64,000 nt of DNA. It comes from Owenia fusiformis (lineage: Eukaryota > Annelida > Polychaeta > Sabellida > Oweniidae). How positions within the stretch are numbered: the first letter of the stretch is position 1; the number at the start of each line of letters is the position of its first letter. The notes under the pieces were generated by a model. It did not search any database. It was not told the DNA's origin and was given only the letters and a program-made list of their open reading frames with translations. The DNA is taken from the NCBI GenBank assembly GCA_903813345.2, contig CAIIXF020000008.1, positions 5,773,341 to 5,837,340 of the forward strand, given 5' to 3'. Positions 45,301 to 56,700 of the stretch are shown here, in pieces. A program made the translations under genes and the position numbers.

Positions 45301-45877
45301 ATTTAAATATATAGATGAAACAACACTTCCCCTATTGTATAAAGCACTTGTAAGGCCACACCTAGAGTATGCCAATAGCGCATGGGGACCAGGATATGCC
45401 CTCGATCAGGATATGATAGAGAAAGTACAAAGGAGAGCAACCAAACTTGTCCCTAGTTTAAAAAACTTGAGCTACGAGCAACGTATGAGAGCACTGAGGA
45501 TTCCATCACTCCAGTATCGTAGAAAACGAGGGAACCTCATACAGATGTTCAAAATCGCTAAGGGACTCGACAGATTAAACATTAACGACATTGCAAAGAT
45601 CTCGACCAATACACGAACAAGAGGCCACACAACAAAACTACAGAGAGGCGCATGAATGCACCTAAGGCACAGCAGACTTAACCTACGCAAAAATTGCTTT
45701 GGAAACAGAATAGCACAAAGCTGGAATGCACTACCCCAACATATAATTGATTGTGAAACTACAAACCAGTTCAAGAGAGAGATTGACAGCTTCCTGAAGG
45801 ATGAGATGTTCATGTATAGAACAATGATGACTGATGAAACACAGGGCCCACGGGGAGAGCGCTTTCTCGTTGATTAG
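42351..45877 (+). pseudogene. LINE ORF2 (endonuclease + reverse transcriptase), broken
   Basis: The endonuclease runs from about 42351 (NLSILYTNADTLTNQMEELL) with VIMITEVLPK, GIIVYIKSG, GCIYRSPNS and the catalytic-type VGDFNYSKIDW. After the MITE (43009-43598) it resumes with the SDHVCLQL motif, giving GLSDHV once the insert is ignored. The reverse transcriptase has KSPGPDGFHP, NYRPVSLTSI, TEDQFGFVPGRST, YTDFSKAFDSVPH, SGIPQGTCLGPSLF and the active-site MYADDTKL. The C-terminal region includes ALVRPHLEYANSAWGP and RLNLRKNCFGNRIAQSWNAL. Frameshift near 43805; TGA at 43919-43921, 44882-44884 and 45653-45655. The frame otherwise continues cleanly, so decay is recent. Confidence 0.88.
43009..43598. 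mobile_element. piggyBac-like MITE inserted at TTAA inside LINE ORF2
   Basis: 590 bp bounded by AGGGT...ACCCT and flanked by TTAA on both sides (43005-43008 and 43599-43602). Removing the insert plus one TTAA joins GGGCTTAA to GTGATCATGTG and restores an uninterrupted GLSDHV endonuclease motif, so the boundaries are exact. The terminal inverted repeat is short (AGGGT, then weaker similarity to about 15 bp). TTAA duplications are the hallmark of the piggyBac superfamily; the termini here are not the canonical CCCT. ORFs inside are spurious. Confidence 0.87.
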
Positions 45878-46659
45878 ATTGTTTCATACTAGTAATGTGA
45901 AACAAAAACACGATCTGGATTAAATAAGACTATCCTCTTTCCAGAACCATTGGGAATCAGGTAATCAGCAGGTAATCAGGTAATTAGTATAAAAAAGTAA
46001 TGTCAAGATTTTTGTGTAACTGTTTACAGAATATAGATTCTCAAACTATTATTCAATGAACTAGTTTGATATTTTATAAAAGATGCAAGATTTGAAGTAG
46101 CGAGATCAATAGTGCAAGAAAACAGGCAAATAGTTCATTCATGGAACGAAGCATGAAACTTTCCACATATCATCAGAATACCTTTCCCTTTGATTTAAGA
46201 GCCAGAGTCATTTTTGTGGTCCACGAGAATGATCAAAAAATAGTAAGTACCCCTCCCACCAAATCCTGTGGGGGTGGGGAGATATAGGAATATTTTTTTC
46301 CTAAAAAAAATTCTTTGAATATGGTCATACTACAGTTTTAGTGTGCTATTTTCATGGTAAAGAAATTTTGCAAACATAACAAGATGATTTATCATAGATT
46401 TTCATCATTGTTAAAGACTAATCATGGGCGACGCCCACTTTTCATATCTTGAACATTTAGGTTATTAAATCTCTATCATGGGTTGAATAAATGAATGTAA
46501 TTCAGCTTTCTGGATAACACCAGATACCTTTTGATGTTAGGTGCTATTAATTAATCTTAGAATTTGACTTCTTAAAGGCTCATAACATATCACATCCCTG
46601 TTTAGAAGAAAAAGAAAGCGAGCAACAATGTCCCAGATCTACAACATGTATCCACTATT

Positions 46660-47783
46660 CGGGGTCAACCCAGTTGTCCGAAACCCAGTTCTCCGAAACC
46701 CAGTTCTCCGAAAATTAGGGGATCTTATTTGAAAAATACAATTTTTTTAAACGAATCTCGTTGTCGCAACCTCTGCGAATCACAACATAACATTGGAATA
46801 ACGTTGACATCATTGCAAAATTAGGCTAAATATGCTAAGTCAAGACGTTAATAGTTTAATGTTTAGCCTACGAAAGTTCATATACAGGTGATATAGATGT
46901 TCAAACAAACAAAGTTAAATTATGTTATTCTCATTGTAAAATGGCGTTTACACAACATACATAGATAGGGGTCTACAATTTTTAAACCAATTTTCTTTAT
47001 GGCCCATGGGCCTTTTTTGAGAGGGAACAACATTTTTCCAATGGGTGATGAGCGTTCATAAAAGGAAAAATAGCTTTCCCAAGCCAGTGGGCATTTATTT
47101 AGTAAGTATTTAGTTATGTACATCTTTTGAAACCAAAACTTATTCTTCATTTACGTACTCTGTTCTAGAAATAGAGATTAAATTAAAAGGATGAAGTGAG
47201 CACATGGCGAAAATGAAACTTCTTGCGAATGGGAGAACATCCATTTTGATACGAGGACAGCCTGCCTTCGTTTCCAGTTTATCCCAAGTGATTAAGTTAT
47301 GAATGTTTTGTTCTTTTACGATTTGATAAAATACAGAGACTAAGAAATTAAATGCGATGAAATATTTTGACAACGTAATATGTATACTGTTTTATTCTTA
47401 AAGTACTATATGCGTAAACTTATTTTATCTGTTTCAAAATGATTCATTTTATTTTGCCTATATAAAAGAGATTGAAGAAGATAAGATAAACTGTTCCGTA
47501 ATATATATTGTGTTTTGATAACCTTTTTTTAGAATCACAATGTAAAATAAATCCCCCGTTCCTGCCATTCTGGTAACGCGTGCAATTGATGCAATTCAAA
47601 GTGAGAGAGAGAGATCTATGAACATCAGAATGCGTCCATGCCATTAATTTGGCCAAATACATGGCATGAAACTGGCCTAAGCTTAGTACGTCTCCCCTTT
47701 CTCTGGTAAATTATGACTATATTTTTCGGGTTTCGGACAAGTTGGTTTCGGACAACTGGGTTTCGGACAACTGGGGTGCACCC
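46660..47783. mobile_element. Nested 1.1-kb TIR element with 8-bp target duplication
   Basis: CCACTATT flanks both ends (46652-46659 and 47784-47791). Each terminus carries about three tandem copies of an ~18-bp word (CCCAGTTGTCCGAAAC) in inverted orientation: left 46660-46717, right about 47726-47783. The interior has a segment (about 46980-47110, with AATAGCTTTCCCAAGCCAGT) also present at about 18700-18810. An 8-bp duplication fits hAT. No transposase ORF. Confidence 0.8.
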
Positions 47784-47819
47784 CCACTATTCTATATACA
47801 TGTACATGTATGTCGAGTC

Positions 47820-49560
47820 TCTATATTCTCCTGAAGAGAAGCTATGCTACAGATACAACTGTCCAGAATCTAGATGATTATGTGCTTAAACAGTTTGATG
47901 AATGGTGTGCTGACCAAGTGCCTAAACAGTTTGATGAATGGTGTGCTGACCAACAGAATGTACCAGTCTTCAGGCTTTGGTTTCTGATTATTTAAATTGA
48001 AATACTGTGCCTTGACTATGTGAAGGCTATAGGACAGGAGAATTTTCCTCTTTATTTCCAGATGGTTTCTCTTTGATTTTCATAGTTGTTAAAGACTAGT
48101 CATGGGCGACGCCCACTTTTCATATGCTGAACATTTAGGCTATTAAACCTCTTTGATGGGTTGAACCAAAACCAGAAGTGCCGCCACAGTCACAGCCTGC
48201 AGTCTCTAAATTCTCAAGAGAGTCTATATTACATATACAGCTGTCTAGAATCTAGATGATGAAGTGATAAAGAATTTGATGAATGGTGTGCTGACCAACA
48301 GAATGTACCAGTCTTTAAGTTTTGGTTTCCGATTATTTGAACCGAAATAATGTGCCTTAACTAAGTGTGGGCTATCAGAGAGGGCGATTTCCCCTTTTAC
48401 CTCCAGTCAATTAGCAAGCTTATCACCTGGTTTTTCGTTTTTTGACCTTATCAATAAGCTTGCTAAGTACCAGTTCGCATAGGGAATATGCTACAACTAT
48501 AGCAAATACATCCAGAAGTCTATGAAGCCTTCACAAAAGGCCACTTCACTGTTACCAATTCAAGATGGAGCTTTTCAGCCATTGCTACTGACCAGGTTCA
48601 CAAGCAGAATAACAGTCTAGATAAATTAAACAGTGAAGCAGTGGGGCTATTTGACAACCAGACAGCTCTATTGGATGGTTGGGGGCCCTGACTGATCACT
48701 GAATTTGAGAACAATATAGATAATGGTCAAGATGAAGACCTATCTAATCATGAACAAAGTATAAGCATATAGCAAAGATTCAAAGATAATGTGAAACTAT
48801 TATCAGAAACCATAGAATAGATGGGAAATCCTTTCTGGAAACTTCAAATGACTTGTACCCATTAGACAACAAAGATATTGTATCCTCAATATCAGTCCAG
48901 AAGAAGTGAGTAGCTACCATAATACTATCATATTCTTTCGTACTCATGAACATAATTTATCTAAAATCACGCCCAACAGTATACGGTGTAAAATCAAATT
49001 GCAGGACATGATTATGTGCAGCACATGCGCAAAGTAAAATGTGAAATTGTGGAGATGGCGTTTATTTCAGTTTAACATCAGTTCAACATCATCATTTCTA
49101 AATGAAGGTAATGCTATTTAAGTTAATCGATCCAAACTTGTAGAGAATAATCATAAAACAACATTCTGCTTGTGAAGCTGGGTCATCTTTGGGAAATGGA
49201 GCAAAGTGGCCAGGATCAGTACAAATTGTACACCAAAGAAAAACTGGATGACAGATCTAAACAAATGACAGACACTATCTATTTAAAAAGAAACAATTTT
49301 CTAATATTCAAGGAACAGAAAACAAAAGTGAATGTTACCAAGGAAACAGCATTGAAAAAATGATTTTGCTCTCTTTTCAAGACTGTTCATTGCATGTCAG
49401 AATAGAGACAATCATCTTGAGGAGTTCTTCAAACATGAAAACCAATCCTTCCCACCCTTATCTCAAAATGGAACAATTAAACTAATTCAGTGCCAAAAGG
49501 AAGATGCAATGTTACCATCAAATTGGAATTTTTTAGAGATGATGTAAAGAATGTATTGTA
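47820..49560 (+). pseudogene. Decayed gene inside the 4.4-kb TIR element
   Basis: Pieces in changing frames read in one direction. VPVFKFWFPII... and VWAIREGDFPFYLQSISKLI come from about 48310-48425. EVYEAFTKGHFTVTNSRWSF, SAIATDQVHKQNNSLDKLNS and EAVGLFDNQTALLDGWGP come from about 48512-48690. Then MGNPFLETSNDLYPLDNKDI (about 48820-48880), KLGHLWEMEQSGQDQYKLYT (49174-49233), DFALFSRLFIACQNRDNHLE and FFKHENQSFPPLSQNG (about 49363-49467). The order and motifs match an uncharacterised protein family that I recall as recurrent in invertebrate genome predictions. I cannot name a function. Multiple stops and frameshifts make it non-coding. About 47820-47990 also has a local duplication of KQFDEWCADQ. 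Confidence 0.6.
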
Positions 49561-50618
49561 AGATGTATTATCATATCCCCCGATGCCCATTCAAAACATT
49601 TCCCCATCAACACATGAATAAGCGCATCCACCGTGCAGTAAAGTCTGGGTAGAACACATTGATGATTAGGACAGTAGACTGATATTGTCTGTCTCACAGT
49701 CAGTATATCATCAGAACTCAAAGTTCAAAAATGGATAGCTTTGGAAAAGTAAAAAATTAGAGATATCTCACTTCCCATGAAATGGCAGCTGCCCTTTGAC
49801 ATGGTAGGACAAGGTCGGTGATAATGATAATAGACTGTTGAAGTGCTTAAATGCACAAAATAGGATATTTGAACTGCAATTAAGATACTTCATAAGGTAA
49901 CTTGTATCAATTAGTCAAAGTGCTCTCATTAAAAAACAAAATAATGTATCATTTATTGTGAATTATATATTATTATATCTTTATATCTAAAATGGGTGTT
50001 GCCTTTCACAAGCCTTTAACAGTGAAATTGACTTTCTTGCAGCATCTATCATCTTAACATAAATAACTGACTTAATCTTGTCAATTTTATTCAGCCATAT
50101 TAGGTTATTTTCCTATTCATAATAGAAGACTCATTAACTTGTATATTTAACATGTTGATAAAGTGGGCGTCGCCCTCAGTCAGGCTTTAACAATGAATAT
50201 CCATGAGAAATACTGATGCAATCTTGAAAATTGTTTTTAAACACTGAAAATAACATACTAAGAATGAATATAGATAATATTCAAAAAGGAAAATCAACAA
50301 AAAAATAATTCTTCCCTCCCCCTCCCCCCCAGGATTTGATGGGAGGGGGTATCTGCAATTTTTCGGTCATTCTACTGAACCACAAAAATGACTCTGGCTC
50401 TTAAATTAAAGGGAATGGTATTCTGATGATATGTGGAAAGTTTCACGCTTCATTCCATGAATGAACTATTTTTGCACTATTGATCTCGCTAAAGAGAGCG
50501 TCGTGGTATTCATAATGCAAATCTCCCGGTGCGGTAGCAGTAAGTATTTTAGGTCGATAGCACTGATCGAACTGCTCGAAGGCTGGGAAATTCCCTTTTT
50601 ACACAAGGCATTCCCAGA

Positions 50619-50648
50619 GCGCATGCGCAGTTGAAAACCGCGAAAAAT
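50619..50648 (+). promoter_or_regulatory. Claspin promoter: NRF1 palindrome and E2F-like site
   Basis: GCGCATGCGCAG at 50619-50630 is a full NRF1 consensus. Seven bases on, CCGCGAAAAAT (50638-50648) resembles an E2F half-site in reverse. Both lie 137-166 bp upstream of the Claspin start codon, in a locally GC-richer patch without a TATA box. Cell-cycle (E2F) control of Claspin is known in vertebrates. Use of these sites here is inference. Confidence 0.55.
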
Positions 50649-50784
50649 AAATGCGCCATTTTTAGATTTTTCGAAATAAAACGTATTGTCGTTTTTCTTA
50701 AGTTTTCTCAAGTTTTCAATAATAGTTTAGGCTTAAGGACACTCAATGTAACACACATTGTTTTGAGAACAATAGAAGGAGAAA

Positions 50785-53700
50785 ATGTTGGGGATAGATG
50801 ATGAACTGAATGAGGAAATGGTGAGTAAATCGATTCTTTCTCAGATATTTTTACGCTTTTAGTTTTTTATTTTTTGTGGTCAACAACAAATTCAATCGAA
50901 TTGTTGAATTCGCTATAGTTAGGAAGTGACAAAAACAGGAATTGATTTTAGGACATCTTTTGAACTAAGATAACAGAATTCTGTTTTGACCTCCAGTCCA
51001 CATATCATTTATGCATACATGACCAGGATCAAAATGTACAGAGTCCATTTCACAGCTTCATTTCGTCAGTAGAACGGCAAAAATAAGAAATTGGGAGACC
51101 ATTGTGCAATAATATATGGAAAAGTATATTCATAATGTACATGAATGACATTTGTATATTTCAGATTTTTTAGTTTTTTGTGCAATAAGCCTGTGTCGTC
51201 TTGTAATTTGAAGAATTTCAGCCATGTTAATCTTATTGAAAATAACATGGCAGAGAAACATCCAAATATAAGAGGCCACACACTTTATAAGCCAAACTAG
51301 AAGCAATCCAAGATATACAAATGTCATTCATGTACATTATGAATATACTTTTCCATATATTATTGCACAATGGTCTCCCAATTTCTTATTTTTGCCGTTC
51401 TACTGACGAACTGAAGCAGTGAAATGGACTCTAGTGCTGATACATAAAGGGTGGATTTTCAAACCTGTAAACAGAGTGCTCCTACCAAAATGAATTTGCC
51501 TACATACCCCTGAGACTCTTATCTGATACTCCTTCTTAAGTGTTAAAAAAGGCAAGAACTTACTTCGACATATAAGTGTTACCTGATAAATGGGACCCTC
51601 ACGTGTCTTCCAAATGGTAGTAAACGAACTCCAATGTAACTACATCAGCTTATCTTTACGTCCGATCAACAATAAGTACAGTTATACAAGAAATGTAAAT
51701 GAACTGTTAAAATTCCCCAAAATGTTCCTACTGGCTTGTCATTTCCGGAGATCTGAAAAGTTGTATTACCGAACATGTGTGAACATGGAATGTTTGTTCG
51801 TTCATTTTACGAGAGCTAAATAAAATGCGAAGATTCAAGCATGTTGTACATGTTTCACAACTCGCAGATGGTAAAATAGTGAGGACTTCTGCCAAAACTT
51901 AACAGTTGTGACAACATAAAATTGTAAATGCCATAATAAATAATAATAATAAATTCCAGCTCTTAATGAGGGCATACAATTTGGTGTCTGTAAATTTGAT
52001 TTGGTTACTTGATTTTGATTGACAAGCACCTATTCTGAATGATCACATGATTATATTATTTATTCAAAGACTTTAAAAGGATAGAAGCACAAAGTATGAA
52101 CATACTATTACCATTCATATTTCAATATTTTCCAGGATATGGAGAAGACGTCAAACCTCAAGTCTTCAAAAGCAGATAATCAAGAAGTCATAGATGAAAG
52201 CAGTAACCATAGCAACAAAAATACTCTGGGTGAATCCTCATTGAATAAGAAGGATGAAAAACAAGCAATGTTAAACCTCCAAGATTCAGATTCAGACTCT
52301 GATATTGGCGTAACTATGACTAGAAAGAAAAACACTCTGTGTAACAGCGACTCTGAATCTGAAGATGATCTTAATACAAATACACCCAAGTCACCATTTG
52401 GTGAATCTGAAGGTGAATCAAACGGTGCAACAACCACTCAACCGAAAGTTGAGAACCAGTTAAATGGAGCTAAAAGCAAGAACTCTAGGTTTAAAAGTAA
52501 GATTTTTAGCAGTGATGAGGGAGATAGTGAAGATGATACAAGAACGGGCCAATCGTCATCCCAAGTATTAAATGTAAGTTGTACATCTAAGTTTTAATAA
52601 GCTAATGATAGATTTCAAAAATCTGCATTTTACAGTGGGTATTTTATGGGGTTATTCTTTATCACTGTATACAGAAAAATGCATTCTGTTTTGCAAGTTT
52701 TGTCGAATAAACTTATAAATGTACTACAACATTGGAAAACATTTTGATATTCTGTAACTCATATTTATATAGCATCACAATTTCACAAACTGATTATTCA
52801 CTTACCAATACGCTATAATTACGATATTTATTGAAACATATGGTTTTCTCTTGTATTGTAGACATCTCTTGCTGGAGTGGGTAACTGTGAATTGTTTGAC
52901 GCTGAGATGAGTGGAAGTGAATCCAGTAACAATGAAGATGAAAACAAAACACTTAGCAGCATGAAAGGTCAGTTACTTAATTGTATTATATCTTCAAATT
53001 GTTTAAAATTGAGATCAGGATTCGGGCTTATTTATGAAGACTTAGCTCGACTTAAGTTTGCCTAATGTTTCAAATCATATTTGGGTTTAATTTTGAAATA
53101 TAAAAATCTCAATAAAATATCTGAAATGTTTTCACCTTTTTGTGTATATTGCTGTTTTGGATGGTTTCCAGCCCCAAAGTGTGGTTGGTAATAGGTATTC
53201 TAACAATATTCATCTTTAGGTGCTTCTAACAAGTCAAGATCCAGTGGGTCCAGTGGCAGTGGAAGTGAAGGAAGTAGACATTCAGATGAAGGCTACAACG
53301 ACTCTGATGATGACCAGCCACAGCTTAGTGCTAAAATGTTGAACCTCCTTAAAAAGGTAAACCTGGTGAACATTTAGCAGTTATGTCCTTATCATTTAAT
53401 ATATGCCTGAGGTCTGTCATCGCAAACTCAGCCTATATTACGTCAGACGGAATATTTCCATGGCTATGTTATATCGATGAAGTTACACATCTGTATGCGA
53501 GTGAAATTTGGAAGAAATGAAACATGACGTCATAAGAGATTGTCATGGTAAAGATTTTGGCGGCTATACAGGAATATATAGCCAACCTTCAACTCCATTG
53601 TCTTCCATACAAATGCTTTGCTAAATACTCCTTGATATAGAATTATCAAAGCTTATCAAGAATGGACAAATACTCATTTATGAATACCTATATGAATTGA

Positions 53701-56700
53701 TAATGTTTTAATTTAAGAACATTTATCTGATGTAAATTGTAACTTTCTGCATGTTTCAGGGTGCTGCTAAAGATCCTAATAAGAAGTCATCCAGACCTCA
53801 GAGGCAGAAGCGTTCTGAGGTGAATGCTATACACAGTGAGAGTCAGAGGATCGTGAGAGGTAAATGTTGCATTACATTACACATGCTTCAGTATATTACA
53901 GACATTAAGAACTGAAGACCGATCTGAGGATAAAATATCTGCATGTTACTATTACTGTTTTAACTAAAACTGAGCTTTGAGGTGTCCCCATTTATGATGA
54001 TAAGTCACACGATTGTTATCATCTATAATATCAAGTGCCATGTATTGCTCTGTAAAAAGAAACTTCGGATGAGTTGTCACGTAATTTATCAATACAAGCT
54101 GGAGTAACATTCACTGGCCATCGACCAGTGCGCTCATCTACACATTGATATAAACTTATTAATTTGAATGCATGTTTCAGAATCTATGGCACACATTCCC
54201 TACCACCAGCCCAAGCCAATGTCCCTCTCTGATATACTAAAGAAGACGCAAGAAAGACAGCAGAAGTTTGGCATATGCAACATGAGGCAAGTCTGCATGT
54301 GACTAATTATGTATAGTGCACTAGAATTAAAAGTCAGAAATGTTTGAAAATTTTAAATATTTTAGATTTAAATTATCTTGTTATTTATGAATGCCTTCCA
54401 TGATTCGATATACCCAGTTAATATTTAAATCGTCAAATGTCAAATTCTTCTTGTATATTCAGATTGGTAGATGTATTGTGATGTAGTTCCTCTACAATCT
54501 GTAGCAATTTCATTACAAAAAACCTAAATCTCTTAAAATTAGAGTATTTGTATCTTTACTTTCTGGACACCGTGTAAGCCCAATTAATGCAATGCACAGA
54601 GGGCGTCTGGCTATGCACACTTCCAATCCATAAAATACCCTTTTCATTGATAAAATATTAATTTTTTTCTGGACTCAGGGTTGCATAAATTTTAATTGAA
54701 AAAACACTCATTGATAGATACATTTTTAATTTTTTTCCAGGAAACAGTCTGCAGTAGAGATCAGAAGGCAGGAAGTGACACTGAGAAAACAATGTATGAA
54801 AGACTTAGAAGAAAAACAAAAACAAAAAGAGCGTTTAAAACTCAAGCGTAAAGCTGAGAAATCAGAGATAGCTGAAAAATTAGTTCCCAAATTATCAATA
54901 CCTGAAAAGGATCTAATAATATTAGCTGATCCAAAAGATAATGTAAACGATCTCCCTGACTTGGATTTAAGTAAACAAGTATCAGATCCTTTGAGAGGGG
55001 ACTCTATTCAACCTTCTAGTCAGATTAATACAGAAAACTCTGACCCAAACCATATCGATACAAATAGTAATGGTGATAAACAAAATGATGTTGAAGACTC
55101 AGGCTTTCTATCTACACCGATGGTCACTTCTGAGGAATCCAATGGACATGAAAATGATGACATTGAAAATGAAAGAAATGGTATGGATGATACAAGTGTG
55201 GATAAAAAGATAACTGAAGATGTCTCAACTGACAATGTTAAAGATGTCGATATAGATGCTGGGAAATCAGAGGAAAAGGAGAATAAAGACTATAGCAATA
55301 TACTAGTGGTTCCAGAAAGTGTAGAAATCGATGATGAAGTTATCACTTTACAGGTCCCTATGGATGATACTGACAATATTAATACTGAGGATGAAGTTTT
55401 AGAAACGATAGCCATTAATGTGAATGAAGACAATGACAAAACAAATATTGATACTGTAAATGATACTGAAGAAAATGTAATTGATACACAACTTCAATCT
55501 CAAACTTCAAAAACTCCAAATAAGGGTATGTTAAATGCTGCTAATCTAGATTGTCGTCCTAAACTCAGCGGGGGCCCAGATATGGTAGTTGACCTTGACC
55601 TTGATGATCCTTCCCCATCAAAAGTTGGAGTATCATCCCTCATGGATAGACTCATGAAACATTCTAAGAGAAAAACACCCAAGAAGAAAAAGAATGAAGT
55701 CATTGAGTGAGTATTGATATTAGTAAATCCAAAATAACTTCATCTGGTAAAGCAGGGTTCATGGTCAGTTTGGGTTTTGATTGCTCAATTTTGGTACTGC
55801 TTAACCACTGAGGTAAGATGTCATTATTGTATATTGAAATGAATCGTGATGGACTATTGATGGGGAAATCTTATGGTTCAAGCAAGGCAACCTATGGAGC
55901 AGTTGATAATGGTAATAAGGAAACCATGATCAACTCTACCATTTACCGCCTCAATTCTATCTGTAGGACTGTAACTAAGGAAGTAGATGAAGATGGCCGA
56001 GAGGAACTGAAGCTGAATACCATGACGATCACTCTTGGTGAAGATGAGGAAGATACTAGCAACCCCAAGATGAAATTACCAGGTATAGAAGTAGAACAGT
56101 CATTACTATAAAGTACATGTAGATATTGAAACAGTAAAGAGAACATAATATATTAAAAAAGTTCTCTCATGGAATATAGAAATGAAGGATGATCTTCAAC
56201 ACTGCTAGATGCGAATATTAAACTTTTAGATGTGATAACCAAGGTTCTAGAATCCAGTTTTGATGCTCTCCAGTTGATTTTTAAATATGATATGGAAGAT
56301 GACTTTACTATTAATCCTGATAAGATCAAAAATCTTAATGTTAAACCTAAGTGACAGAAATGTAACTTTTTGACTGTAGGTGCCAAGCTTGTGAAGCTGA
56401 AAGAGAAACTAGCAGCCACTATGGCAGCCAAAAGGGCAGAGGCCAGGCAAAAGAGAGCTCAACTACAGGAAATGGATAATGAAGAAGGATATGAGGAAGA
56501 AAGTAAATATCCTTTCTATTTTAAATCTGTTTTATTTGCAGTTAGTTTATTCAAGTATACAAGTATTATTATATTTTTCCTTTTTAGTTTATTATCTGAT
56601 TTTTTATGTTCACGGTACAAAGAATAAGACTTCTATTGTGGGATGTTGGGTTCTGACAATTTTTTTTAATTAGCATAAAAAGTCTATATTATAGCAAACC

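Larger units (their letters stand above)
41608..45988 (+). mobile_element. CR1-like LINE, nearly full-length, inactivated
   Basis: The order is ORF1 end (41608-42177), ORF2 endonuclease, reverse transcriptase, C-terminal region (to 45877), then a short 3' UTR ending in GGTAATCA-type short repeats at about 45954-45988. A short tandem-repeat 3' end without poly(A) is typical of CR1/L2-like LINEs. Defects: a 590-bp TTAA insertion (43009-43598), a frameshift near 43805 and TGA codons at 43919, 44882 and 45653. The 5' UTR and ORF1 start are not identifiable. Inserted on the same strand as Claspin, about 4.8 kb upstream of its start codon. Confidence 0.85.
46100..50489. mobile_element. 4.4-kb element with ~230-390-bp terminal inverted repeats
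   Basis: GCGAGATCAATAGTGCA at 46100 is matched by the inverted TGCACTATTGATCTCGC ending at 50489. The inverted match continues through CATGAAACTTTCCACATATC, GAGCCAGAGTCATTTTTGTG and a G-rich CCCCTCCCAYCAAATCCTG block to about 46330/50270. It then continues with gaps through GGGCGACGCCCACTTT to about 46480/50090. TA flanks each end (46098-46099, 50490-50491). The interior has a nested 1.1-kb TIR element (46660-47783) and remnants of a gene (47820-49560). Superfamily is undetermined; TA duplication suggests but does not prove Tc1/mariner-like. Confidence 0.78.

Noticed and set aside
55818-55966. In-frame upstream part of the 55818-56111 ORF as Claspin coding sequence
   Set aside because: Splicing at CTGTAG|G (55967) joins in phase to exon 7 and matches Claspin. 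The upstream part does not match.
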